Positions 1 to 10,764 of a stretch of 64,000 bases of DNA are shown one piece after another. Position 1 is the first letter of the stretch, and every line of letters starts with the position of its first letter. The notes below the pieces were generated by a model, which searched no databases, had not been told where the DNA came from, and saw nothing but the letters and a program-made list of their open reading frames with translations. The DNA lies in assembly GCF_000512585.2 (NCBI RefSeq), contig NC_089242.1:62001-126000 (forward strand), read 5' to 3'. The DNA comes from Kwoniella bestiolae CBS 10118. Taxonomy: Eukaryota; Basidiomycota; Tremellomycetes; Tremellales; Cryptococcaceae. The translations under genes were made by a program, and so were the position numbers.

Positions 1-531
1 TTGAAAGAGGTGAAAAGGTACCCACTACGGAACATGATTTCAGGTTAGACGGAGTCGTGTCACCTGAAGGGATCGTTTGGCGAAACAGCAAAAGCGACTG
101 AAAGGGTTGCAATATGTCGATTATAGCATTCAACATCAAAGGACGATGATCTCTTTGCGTTATGTGCTCATCGTATTGTGAGTTACAAACCCTGTCAGAC
201 GGCATTACATTCACTCTGAGCTCCTGCTTGATTTGTACATCACTCCTGACGCACTGTACATAAAAGGATATCTTACTCCTGACCGTCTCACACCTGATAT
301 CCTTTCATGTTCGGTCTCGACCCCTTCGATTCCTCGATAATGTTCGCACTGTCTCATACCAATATAAACAAGGCAGCTCTCCCATTTCTCACTCGGATCG
401 TGGTTCAATCTACTCATCAATTCATCACTTTCTCTCGTTCTTCACCACTGTACACTACCATCGCCATCAACCACATCATCACCCACAGCACCAGAAACAC
501 AACACCATTCACTCTCTACGTATTGCCGAAA
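1..531. other. Upstream region of the first gene
   Basis: No gene recognised. The reading frame of the downstream gene stays open back to an ATG at 307, but that extension is of low complexity and unlike the Pro-rich protein, so this stretch is taken as promoter and 5' leader. Confidence 0.4.
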
Positions 532-1904
532 ATGTCATTCCATTATCCACCACCGCCGCCTTGGATGCCCCCACAACATCAGGCTCCATGGCCTTCTCAA
601 TACACTTCCCATAATTGGACCTACACGAATTACAATCAACCATCGTTCAATGCACAACCTCAGTCAAATACCGGCTCGTTCTTCAGCAATCTTAGGTGGT
701 CACGACCTCCCCAATATCCACCTCCCACCGGGGGTTATCCATACCCACATCCGCACTACTATGGACCACCTCCTCCTCCCTTTGGGCCTGGGTCAAACTA
801 CCATTCCAACTACTCTCGACCATACTATGGAGGGCCTCCTTCTGGGCAATTCCCCTCCCATTACCCTAGGCATCCTACTCGTTACAGTCAGGCAGCATCA
901 GCATCACGAGGTCGTCACCCCACGTCTGAGTTCACCAGACATACCGGATCTAGCCAAACATCAGACAACCCATGGACAGGAGCTGGTAAAAGCATTCGAG
1001 ATATGTTGCGGGAACACATCAGTGAACATCTAAGTGTTCGGGCGGGCCAATCAACAACGGCCTTCGACAAAATGAATTTGGATTTCGACGGTTTTATGGG
1101 CACCAAGAAACAGTCCGAGACAGCCAGTAAGCAAGACATTTTCGATGCCACTGAACAGTCAGTGAAGTCTAGCTATAATTATGCAATGTGTCAAAGAGAA
1201 AAGGCTGAGTTATTGGATACAATGCATAAGCTGGATATAGGGAAATTTAAGCAAGGCAGACTTGGAGAGTTGAGGAGATTTCATAACGACTTCGGACCGA
1301 TCAGCAAGGTTGTAAAAGACAGTGAGTGAAGTCTAACCCGTTCATACCTATATCTCTTTCTCACCGACAAGTGATTGACATATATCTCGCCAACATTTCA
1401 GAAACGGAAGACGGATCTCTTACAGAAAGGGAATACGAATCACCTTGGTCTAAGTTCCTTTTCAAACTCGATCAGGACCTCAACCTGACGGACGATCATA
1501 TAATCACATTTTCCGAGTGCGAAGAAGATTACTTCGACATTCCGACAACTGATGATCAGGGTGCGACCGACAACCAGAGCTCAACGAACGGTCCCACAAA
1601 TGGGGGTTCCACGAGCCGCGATATTTTCAGTGGCTGCGATGGGCCGCCATCTGGTCCATGGGGCTATAGACCACCGTGCCCGCCCATGTTAGGTGGCTAT
1701 TCGAGTACTTATCGGCCCAGTCGTGCCAACCATTGGCCAGGACCTCCCTCCGGCTACGGACCGCCACCACCATATACACCGTACCCCTCACATCCCGGCT
1801 CAACCTGGAATAGCAGATTCAGATACGGGTCCAATGCCAACAGCGGATATAATCAATCGAGACCTTGGCGATCAACAGGGACTGGATGGCATACTGCTCG
1901 GTGA
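532..1904 (+). CDS. Pro/Tyr-rich coiled-coil protein, copy 1 (unknown function)
   Basis: Not recognised as a named family. Two exons, 532-1321 and 1402-1904, separated by an 80-nt phase-1 intron (GTGAGT..CAG), give about 430 residues. The N-terminal ~150 residues are low-complexity Pro/Tyr/Gly/Ser with runs such as PPPPPWMPP. The middle, roughly residues 150-265, is charged and looks alpha-helical or coiled-coil. The C-terminal part after the intron is acidic, then again Pro/Gly/Tyr-rich (GPPSGPWGYRPP). There is no signal peptide or membrane segment. The start at 532 is chosen over the in-frame ATG at 307 because the Pro-rich body begins there and the ATG context is good. The gene at 36500-37985 has the same architecture and a phase-1 intron at the matching place, so the two look like diverged paralogs. 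Pro/Tyr-rich tails like these occur in RNA-binding or condensate-forming proteins, but no such domain is visible. Confidence 0.75.
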
Positions 1905-2131
1905 TGGTGAATCGGGGTTCCATTTGTGGTCATTTGGCGTCGTATCCCGCACTGGATGTATCGATCTGTAGTCGATGCTTTGATCCTAATGTATGACGTT
2001 CTACTGCATCACAGGCATTGAAACTATCTCTTCCTCCGTAAATGATATTCACTACATACGCACAACATCCAACTACTCAGTGCGTTGAGGAGGGCGGCCA
2101 AGGGCACTATGCTCAAAGGTAAATTCCCCCC

Positions 2132-4420
2132 TCAAGCATGCACCTCATGATCTCTCAGAGACCTTCCACTTAGGTCGTGTTTCGCATCCCACTCATCCAC
2201 CTCGTCGTTTCTGATTTTCATGAGTTTGTGTGACACCGATCCGTCAGGTAAGGTGAATATGACTTGACGTAGTTGATATCCGCCCAATTTAGGCAAGAGC
2301 TTTGACCAAAGTACGAAGTACAGTGCACATAGGAACACACTACAGATGATTTATCAGCCATTTAATCAGCTTATTTGGGCACAAACAAGACAAGATGGGT
2401 GAGAATCATGATCATGAGGATTCGATTTCACTCACATTCCCAAACCGGTCAGAGACGAAGCACCATAAAAGAACCCAAAAGAACTGTTGTTGATACCGCC
2501 AGTCGGTGGTACCCAAGGCATGATAATCAGGAACAAGTTGGCAGCCAAAAAGAAGAGAACAACGACAGTCCAACTTCGATATTCGGGTCGGGGAAGGTTG
2601 AGCCTCTTCCTATCTCTTCGAACGATGAAGAGACCCAGTGTCATGAGGGCCAAGAAGAATGACGAGGGGTAATTCTGGATCGCCACGACTGAGATTGAAT
2701 ATATGGCCATCAGTCAAGGACACTTGTGTGTAGACATTGGCAAGAGTGAGGCTCACTGAAGTTGAAAGCACTTCCTGCGGGAGGGGCTACAATGATAACA
2801 AACGAGACTACCCATATCGCAATTATCGCTCCAGTCGGTGTACCGAATGGCCAAGTGGTCACCCAGAATCTTGGAAACGGTAGGACCCCTTGTCTACAAA
2901 TCGGATCTGGCATCAGCTACTGTTCGGAGCGAGAACCTAGGTAGAGCGGAGACATGAGAGTTCAAAACTCACCGACCAATCTCCCGAATCATTCGCGTAT
3001 GCCCAACCATAGTCGTTAGGATATTACTGGCGGCACTCAACACCGGAAGGATCGTAAGACCTTTGGCAGCCTTGTCTCCAAATAGCTTTGCCCAAAAGAT
3101 GCTGGCTGTCACCTGAGTTGAACCTTTGATCTCTTCTTTGGTCACTGCGCGTACGAATGGCCAGCTTAGCTTGGTGCATATGTTACAATCGAGGTAAGGT
3201 CCGGTACTCACAGACAGCAAAATAAGCGATATTGGCCAAAACGTACAAAACAGCAACGAAGATCACCGCGGTGTTGGCTGTTCTCCTTATCGTTTTGATC
3301 GGATTCTTGATCTCGTTTGCCACGTTGAAAGAGTTTGTGTAGCCTCCATAGGAGAAGATGATGCTGACCAAAGCGTTAGATAGGCTATATCCGTTACTTG
3401 TCGTTCCCTCAAACGCATTTCGGAAATTGGCTTTGGGATTTGGGACGGATTTTAGATGACCACCCAATGCCACGAAACCTGGGATGATGATCAAAAGCAT
3501 GGTGATGATCTTGGCGATACCGCAGAAGTTGGACAAACGGAGGGAGAAGTTGGTACTAATCCAAATAGCTGGGCGTGCAAAAATCAATATCAGTTAGGTC
3601 AAATCTACGCACTTTCAATAGGAGATTCTCGTGTGATTCTACGCTCAGATGACTTACGAAGACTGATGATGGTCAAGGCTGCGATGCCTACTCCTTTGGA
3701 CTCCCAATCCGAAGGTGTATGATCGGTCATCTTGAAGATGTATTCGGCAACCACTGAATGAGGAGGATTCAGTCCATGCTCTCCTTAATGAGTGAGTATG
3801 GAACAGCTCACCGATGACATTGGAACTAACGAAAGACAGGATGACAGTCTGTACGGCGAATGCCACAGGGAAGAAGTACTTTGGCTTCCTGAATGCTTGT
3901 TCAAGATATACCACTTCCCCTCCTGATCGCGAAGGGAAATATGAAGCAAACTCTAGATACACCGAGATACCAGCTAAAGAGATGAGCAGACCGATCGGCC
4001 AGTATATCAAGGCTAGACCGACTGATCCAAGGGATTTCAGGAGACTTGAAGCTGAACCAAAAGCCAACAGGTCAGCTTCTGCAATACGATGCGACAATAA
4101 GGAACGGAATTGATGGTGTAGACATGTGCAAATTAAGGTCACTTACGGAAAGAGAAGATACCAGTACCGATTAACATGGTAATATTGAGGAACAAAGCTG
4201 ACCACCATCCGACCGAATAACCCAAAGGATTCTCGCTTTCCACAGGAGCACCCGAGACATCCTGGATAGTGGCTTGAGCACCATTTCCACCTTGTTCTCC
4301 GACAAAGTTGACTTTTCCATCGATGTAGAACTCCGGTACGTTTAAATCCTTGTCCGCACCAGGTTCAAGACCCGTTGATGGGGATTCAATGCTTTTCTCT
4401 TGAATTGATGGACTGGACAT
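2132..4420 (-). CDS. Methionine-permease-like amino acid transporter (APC superfamily)
   Basis: Multi-exon membrane transporter of the amino acid-polyamine-organocation superfamily, closest in motif pattern to the fungal MUP1/LAT-type high-affinity methionine permeases. It would import an amino acid across the plasma membrane by proton symport. The first transmembrane helix carries GWWSALFLNITMLIGTGIFS. The first intron (4052-4146) joins this to SSLLKSLGSVGLALIYWPIG. Later exons hold FPSRSGGEVVYLEQAFRKPK, FARPAIWISTNFSLR and the helix with NEIKNPIKTIRRTANTA. The last exon ends in a charged cytosolic tail (stop at 2132). Translation starts at the ATG at 4420; the next upstream in-frame candidate is only TTG. 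The N-terminal ~70 residues are hydrophilic, as in MUP1. It lies tail-to-tail with the Pro/Tyr-rich gene and upstream of a sulfonate dioxygenase, which fits sulfur amino acid uptake. The substrate is inferred from family resemblance. Confidence 0.85.
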
Positions 4421-5220
4421 TTCCAAGGCTCTTCACCGGTGTCAAGGTCAGTCAAAGATAGCCGAAAGGGTGCAGGTAATAGCTGATTTTCTGTAGTTTT
4501 GTTTTCACATTGAATAGCGAAGTCAGCTTTCTTATATATAAATTTTGATCTTTTTGTCAAGCTGAACTGTATCGCACCGAAAAGCCCAACAGATACGAAG
4601 AAAGAGCCGCTGCCAATCGATGGCGCAATGATGAGCACCTCTAACCTCATATCTCAAGTTCCTTCACATCTAAGCTCTTGGCTAGTCTAATTTAGACTAC
4701 TGACTATTGTGTAGGACCTCGTATACGCAGGAACGTGATCAAAGATCATTTGTAAAGCAAGCTAATTATCTCACTTGAGGGAGGCTTTCGGAAAAATAAG
4801 TCATGATGAAATCGTTATCAATCACGTATCATTCGTGATTTTCGAATTGACATGTGCCAGATCTCGTGTGATCATAAGGCTCTGGACATGTGTATGCTTC
4901 GAGATGCCATCAGCTCCCTTCCCCCAGCTTGAGATCAAAGTCGGCCGTCCCGTTAGATGTAGCTTGATCTCGCTTAAGCTGATCTTTCGCAGCTCTTAGC
5001 ATTGATGGCGCAACTTTCGGTTATGACCGAGTGATGTTCTCTTTTTCCACAACACGATGAGGTGGTCGATTCCCCATGAAATTTCGAACTCTTGTGCACT
5101 TAGACCTCACACTGGCACGACTGAACAGCTCGTTTGCATCATAAGAACAGATCTACATACTATGTCGGACTAGAATAATCAGGTACAACATCGTCCACTC
5201 CCCCCACGTCTGCCAATTTA
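4421..5220. promoter_or_regulatory. Intergenic: permease promoter and 3' flank of the dioxygenase
   Basis: About 800 bp between two minus-strand genes. No convincing exon is seen on either strand. It must contain the permease promoter next to 4420 and the dioxygenase terminator next to 5221. No specific factor site is claimed. Confidence 0.4.
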
Positions 5221-6615
5221 TCAGAGGAAAGGGCGTTCCGCTTGAGGTGTAATCCTGGAACCATGCCTGAAGCCATCTCGTTCAGGTGAGTAGTCGCCGA
5301 TGGCAGTATGAGCGGTGATTCGGTCTATGAGAGGTGTGAATGGTTAACATCTTGAGTATATACAGAGGCGGTATTGAAGAGAACTTACTATCCCAAAGAA
5401 CGACCGTTTTGGGCTTCCACTTGGCCCTGATCTGGAAATCGTGGCCTTGCGCGATGTGAGTGCTATAAAGCGAGTATACCAAAATCAGCGGATACTTCAG
5501 TGTAGCTTACACCGTTTCGCCTGCACTCACTACAAAAGATCCAGTATCGCATCGGACTCTTCGCTTTTGAGGCCGACAATGTACCTTGAAAATTGCTTGT
5601 TGACAAAAAGGGCTTTCTCTCCGGTAACGGGATGTCTGCGCACAAGCGGATGAACGTTCTCTACAGGCTCTCGTCTTACGACGCCTCCTCGATTACCTGC
5701 TCGGCTGAAATCTGCTTGAGCTACTCCTGAGTGAACAACCGAAAGAGTTTCCAGGAATTGCTGGAATGGAGGTGAAAGTCTTTTGTATGCCTCTGAGAAA
5801 GCTCTGCGTAAGCTACAATACCATGTGAAATGAGTATAACATTGTCAACTCACCAACCTGAGACACATAACCCGTATCCCCACCTGAGGAGGGCGAATCA
5901 TACAAGAAAAGTGTGGTCAATCCCGGAGGCTGCTCTTCATAAGTCACATCGGAGTGCCAGCCTGTGCTAGACAGCTTGTTGGGATTATAAGATGGAAGAC
6001 CCTTTTTGGGTGCGCCATCTCGATAGACAAGGTGAAACTCGGGATAGCCCTCTGGCGCACCCGATGTGGGATGTATGTGTAATCTACCAAAGGTCTTGCC
6101 CCATTCATTCAGTTGCCACTCCGGAGATTGGTCGATGAAATCTTGGTCTCGGAAGGCTACGACACCTCGTTGCGCAACGAAGAGGGCGAGTTGGCTGATC
6201 GAGGTGAAGGGTCAGCTGCTGACGACGTATCTGAGAGGTTATGTGCCAGTTCTATATCCTAGACTCACCTCTTACCTCTGGCATCTAGTTTACTAAGTTG
6301 AATACCTTCGACTTCGGAACCGAAATTCGGTGATAGGGCATTGACAGTGGCACCTTGCAGAAATTCTCTAGGGTTCTCGTGCTTCAAAGCATCCAAACCC
6401 GGATCATGATGCTCAAAAGGAGTGAGGGGTTCATACTTCGTCTCGCGATCGAAAGTGGGTAAGAATCGCTTGTACTTGTAATCAGGTGGAGGGACTTTAT
6501 TGACTTTTGCCTGTGAAGCATCTTGATTGGTATTGGGCTCTTCACCGCCACTCAGACGAAGAGTCGCTGTAGCTTGTTGAAGGCTTGGGATTCTTTCTAC
6601 TAGGGTAGTTGTCAT
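5221..6615 (-). CDS. TauD/TfdA-family 2-oxoglutarate dioxygenase (JLP1-like sulfonate dioxygenase)
   Basis: Non-heme Fe(II)/2-oxoglutarate oxygenase of the TauD family. Family members hydroxylate taurine or other alkylsulfonates and release sulfite for sulfur assimilation; S. cerevisiae Jlp1 is the yeast example. The first exon starts at the ATG at 6615 (MTTTLVERIPSLQQATATLR) and includes DYKYKRFLPTFDRE. The central exon has the HxD iron-binding motif in WHSDVTYEEQPPGLTTLFLY. A following exon shows HPVTGEKALFVNKQFSRYIV, a strongly conserved block in fungal TauD proteins. The last exons give AKWKPKTVVLWD, then ITAHTAIGDY with the distal His and RHGSRI with a likely 2-oxoglutarate Arg, and end at 5221. 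It is divergent from a SOA1-like transporter across about 1 kb. Frames join cleanly and no break is seen. The exact sulfonate substrate cannot be read from sequence. Confidence 0.88.
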
Positions 6616-7611
6616 CTTGACTAAGAGTGGCGAAGGGCTTGGTGGGTGGACTTAGGAAGTATGGGGCTCATTCTGGATAGAAGCTCGTTTCTGCCTTCTT
6701 TAAAGGGTAAGGAGAAGACCAGATTGCAATCGGTTATCTGCGATTGGTACAGGAACGACAGATCACGTACAATCACGCCAAACGATGTGTTCGGTGGGGC
6801 TCGCCGTCGTTCTAGCTCCCAACAAGCCGCTGATCTTGGCAGGGATATAGGGCATCTCTGCATGCGACCTGACGTCGATAGGAGATGACGTCTGCTGTTG
6901 TCGTGATCGGAGTAAGCTTAGACGCAGCGGCGGTCGCCGTTATCTCTCATCACGTTCTCATTGCTCATCTGTGCCTTTTGGTTTCGGGGGATGGCACTGT
7001 TGACCAATCTCTGCATTGCGTATTGTCACGACAAGGATGTGAGTTCGATTATTTGACTGGAAGCAACCTCATAGATACACCAGGTTTGCCAATCACAGGA
7101 GATCGGTACCACATGATCCACAAAAGAATTCCGAATAATCTTTTCGGTGATGTTAGCAGGATTTGAATTTTTGTGGAAGATCATATGATTTCGTTCACGA
7201 TGTGACACATAATAGGCCTTGAAACAGCTTTATCGCAGTATACGGCTGCTCCGGTCGGGTGATCCTTGTCCCGAAGCATATCGCAATGATGAGCTGTAAT
7301 GGCGTCAACTCGTATCGTTGTGGACCATAAGGTGGAGCGCGGCGGACGAATGCCGAGCTGTGATGTATTTGACGGGCTGTCTCTTGAGAGATGCCAAGAC
7401 CGGTTCAGTAAGGAGATAAGCGATATCCAATTTTCAATAGCAATTCGCCATATCATATCATCCTCTTTGATTAGATTTTGAGCATGCACGACGAAGTGCA
7501 CTTTTGTCATGTAGTCCTTTGGGCGTACATAAGGGATGCAATCCCAAAGTCAGCACTTAGCCTCTCCTTGTATGGACACTAAGCCGATCAGTCTTTTAAT
7601 ATACCGAAAAA
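6616..7611. promoter_or_regulatory. Shared divergent promoter of the dioxygenase and the SOA1-like transporter
   Basis: Roughly 1 kb separates the start codons of two divergent genes of probable sulfur metabolism. Short open frames here look non-coding. This is where a shared sulfur-response site would lie, but no sure match to a known consensus was found by eye. Confidence 0.5.
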
Positions 7612-10427
7612 ATGAGCACCAAAAAGTCCAGTGGCACTGGTTCTAGTTCTCCCCGAGACGATAACAGTCTCAAGTCCGGCCTCGATGGTGTGGCTCTACC
7701 CGAGGAATACCACATCGGAAACGATCGAAAGGGCGCGGACGTCACTGTCGGCCCTGCTCCCTTGGCCGCTGGAGTCTCTTCGGCTGAGGTCGATAAAGCT
7801 GAATCAGCCCTTGGGTCAGCTGTGTTAAGAGCCCTCAAGCTTCGTCCCCCGCTTCCCAAAGATGCTCCTGATGCCGTGAGTGATATCTTCGCTCGAGCAG
7901 GCAGGGCTTGTGGCTGACGTTGAGATTGTGTATCACCGGTAGATCGCCACTCAACCGAGTATCTGGGATGGTGATAATATCGAAGAGCTGAAAGCAAAGT
8001 ATATCCGAGACGATTGGGAGAATGTTGAAGCGTTCGATCCGAATTTCAGATGGACAGTCCGGGAGGAACAGCAAGTCCGACGAAAGATCGATTGGAAGAT
8101 CATGGTTAGTGGCATCTCATCATGAGCAGATCCGAGGGTCGAACAACCAAACTGACTCGTGCTCTTAATTGGTCTGTCAGCTTTGGGCCTGTGTCATGTT
8201 CTCGGCACTGAACATCGACAGAGGGAACATCAGTAATGCCAACTCCGATGGTCTGTTGAAGGATATTCACCTGACTCAAGCTGATTATGTGGGTGCCACC
8301 CTGTGGAGTCAGGAGGACCATGCTGATAGAAGGACTATATTGCAGAACCTCGGAAACACACTGTCCAAGCTATTCTTCTTAATCGCTGAATTACCTTCCC
8401 AGCTGATCTCGAAAAGGTACATTTCGTTTTCCGCCGGTCCTTGATCCGCGGCGTGTTCGCTCACACAGCTGTTTGCTTGTCCAACAGAGTCGGCCCGGAT
8501 AGGTGGATCCCCATCCAAGTCTGTATATTCAGTATCATCTCAGCTGCTCAATTCTTCCTCAAAGGCCGAGCTTCGTTCCTCGCTACTAGATGTTTGATGT
8601 AAGTCTTTCTCTCACAATGTGTATCTTCCTAGGTCGTATCATTGTTGACTTGGTGTTGCTGATGCCAGTGCCCTGTTTCAAGGTGGTTTCATTCCGTAAG
8701 TCACTCCGTCCACCACTGATATCGAATCTTGCTTCGCAAGCTGACAATAATCTGTAGCGACCTCATCCTGTATCTTAGTTACTGGTATGACGGTAAACAT
8801 CTTCCTATCCGATTGGCATGGTTCTGGATGTCCTCAAATATCTGTATGTGGCTTTCTCGCTATTTTCCGTGAGGGAAAGCTCATTACTGATTCGCAATGC
8901 CGCATTCAGGTGGTATCATCACCGATTTCTTGGCTGTTGGGTTCCTCAAACTCCGAGGCTTCCATGGATACGAAGGGTGGAGATGGTACGTAAAGATGTT
9001 GACCCCATCTCACGAAACCACACGGAGAGGCTGACCTTCCTTTGCCACCAGGTTATTCCTCTTCGAAGGTATCATCACCCGTAAGTTTAGTAACGTCTTC
9101 CGTTCTGCTAGAGCACATGAATTGGGCTGATATGCTTTTCGTATGATAGTGGCCATCGGTATCGCTTCGTTCTTCTTGATGCCCACTTCACCAGCCAAGA
9201 CAAAGTCGAAATGGCTACCCAAGGGGTATTTCAACGATCGAGAAGTCAAGATTATCGTCAACGGAGGTGAGTATTACGATTTGTTTGCGCAATTCGCAAT
9301 ATGACCGAAGCTGCTCAATGCTGATTGCGCCTTATCATCTCCAAGTAATCCGAGACGACCCCAACAAAGGAGGAATGCACAACCGTCAAGCCCTAACACC
9401 CCGAATGATATGGGACTGTATCCTAGATTACGACATGTACCCTCTCTACGCCCTTGGTCTCTTGTTCGGTATCCCAAAATACCCAGTGGGCAATTACCTC
9501 ACCCTATCATTCAAGGAGCTCGGCTTCTCGACTGTCCAGACCAACCTTCTTTCTATCCCATACGAGGTGATCAGCATATTCACGCAATTCGGTATTACGG
9601 CCATCTCGGAGTTGGCCAACAATCGATCGTTCGTTGCTTCCGCCGAAGATTGGTGGTTGCTCCCTTGCTTTATACCGCTTGTGGCGCTGCCTGATCCGAT
9701 TAACCCTTGGACGTACTTTGCTATTGAGACTGTGCTGTTGTCTTATCCTTAGTGAGTGTTAGGACTTCTTTTTGATTGCGACTATCATCAATATGATTGA
9801 CAATAGAAGGACTCGACTGATTGGTTGTTTGGTTGGTATAATCAGCACCCACGCAATACAGGTAGCTTGGACAAGTAGAAACGCGGGAACAGTCCAAAAC
9901 CGATCAGTATCTGCTTCGTGAGTTGCTCTCGTGGTGTGTCAACACCCCGTATGTGATCTCGATCCTGATTGTACGCGACTCCACAGCCTCTATAACATGT
10001 TCGTCCAAGCATCAGCCATGATAGGAGCAAATGTCTATCAAGCAAGTGATAAGCCACGATACAAAAAGGCCAACAAAGGTCTGATCGCGTTGTTGTGTTT
10101 CAACGTCGTGAGTTATCCAAATCTCCATCTTCTCGTCCAGCGGTACTCGTATGACGCTGGAGCAGCACACTTATTGTCTATTTGTTGGTCGACAGATCAT
10201 CCTTTATCCCGGTACTTGGGCGTATTATAAATGGCGAAATAGGACACGAGAGAGAATCTGGGGCGCGATGTCCGAAGAGGAGAGACAACATTATTTGAAG
10301 ACTACTACGGATGTCGGTAATAAGAGGTGAGTCAAGTCCTATGTAGCCTTAGTCTGATCTGCTTGGAGAGGGCAAGAGCTGATGGTCCGGTTCGACACAT
10401 AGGCTTGATTTCAGATTTGCTGCTTAG
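7612..10427 (+). CDS. MFS transporter, Dal5/ACS family, SOA1-like (sulfonate/sulfur anion)
   Basis: Major facilitator of the anion:cation symporter family. The N-terminal ~140 residues are hydrophilic, ending in a block with WDGDNIEELKAKYI before helix 1 (IDWKIM..LWACVMFSALNIDRG). The ALN-DRGNIS motif, a short intron at 8288-8345, then LGNTLSKLFFLIAELPSQL and WIPIQVCIFSIISAAQFF and LFQGGFIPDLILYLSYW follow in the order expected for the Dal5 subgroup that includes yeast Soa1 (sulfonate and inorganic sulfur transporter) and Seo1. The frame seems to stop at 10329, but a GTGAGT donor at 10327 and a CATAG acceptor at 10402 add a tiny last exon encoding LDFRFAA and a stop at 10425-10427; NKRLDFRF is a typical C-terminus of this family. 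It is divergent from a JLP1-like dioxygenase, so import and desulfonation of the same compound is the natural inference. Confidence 0.85.
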
Positions 10428-10764
10428 GTTTGCAGTGCCATACGGTCCAATGATTTCAAGGGCAAAACTTTAGACATGCAGGAATTAATATCTAAATGTT
10501 GACGGTGAAAAACTAGTGATGGTTCTAGATGCTAGCAAAATGATGATATCTACGCAATTCCGAACTTGATCATGCGACGTTGTGGATGTCATGTTTTGAC
10601 GAGCTACAATACCAGTACGATAGTTGAGACTAGATGATATGCATGTATTGATATTGATAGTTTAATACTATTTGCTACATTGGTCTCTTCGGCCCGAATC
10701 GAAACTTAAGCTACTAGAAATATACTTGATTCGTGTCACAGGATCAGATCAGCCAACTCCTCGC
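10428..10764. other. Convergent intergenic region
   Basis: 337 bp between two genes converging tail-to-tail. AT-rich, with nothing coding. Expected to hold both 3' UTRs and polyadenylation signals. Confidence 0.4.

Noticed and set aside
307..531. N-terminal extension of the first gene to the ATG at 307
   Set aside because: Residues are unlike the Pro-rich protein, and the paralog at 37985 starts directly with its Pro/Tyr-rich region.
915..1151. Minus-strand open frame inside the first gene
   Set aside because: Antisense shadow of a well-supported coding exon; no start context or splice sites.
7181..7510. Open frame in the dioxygenase/transporter promoter
   Set aside because: Low coding character and no homology recognised; both strands are open here by chance.
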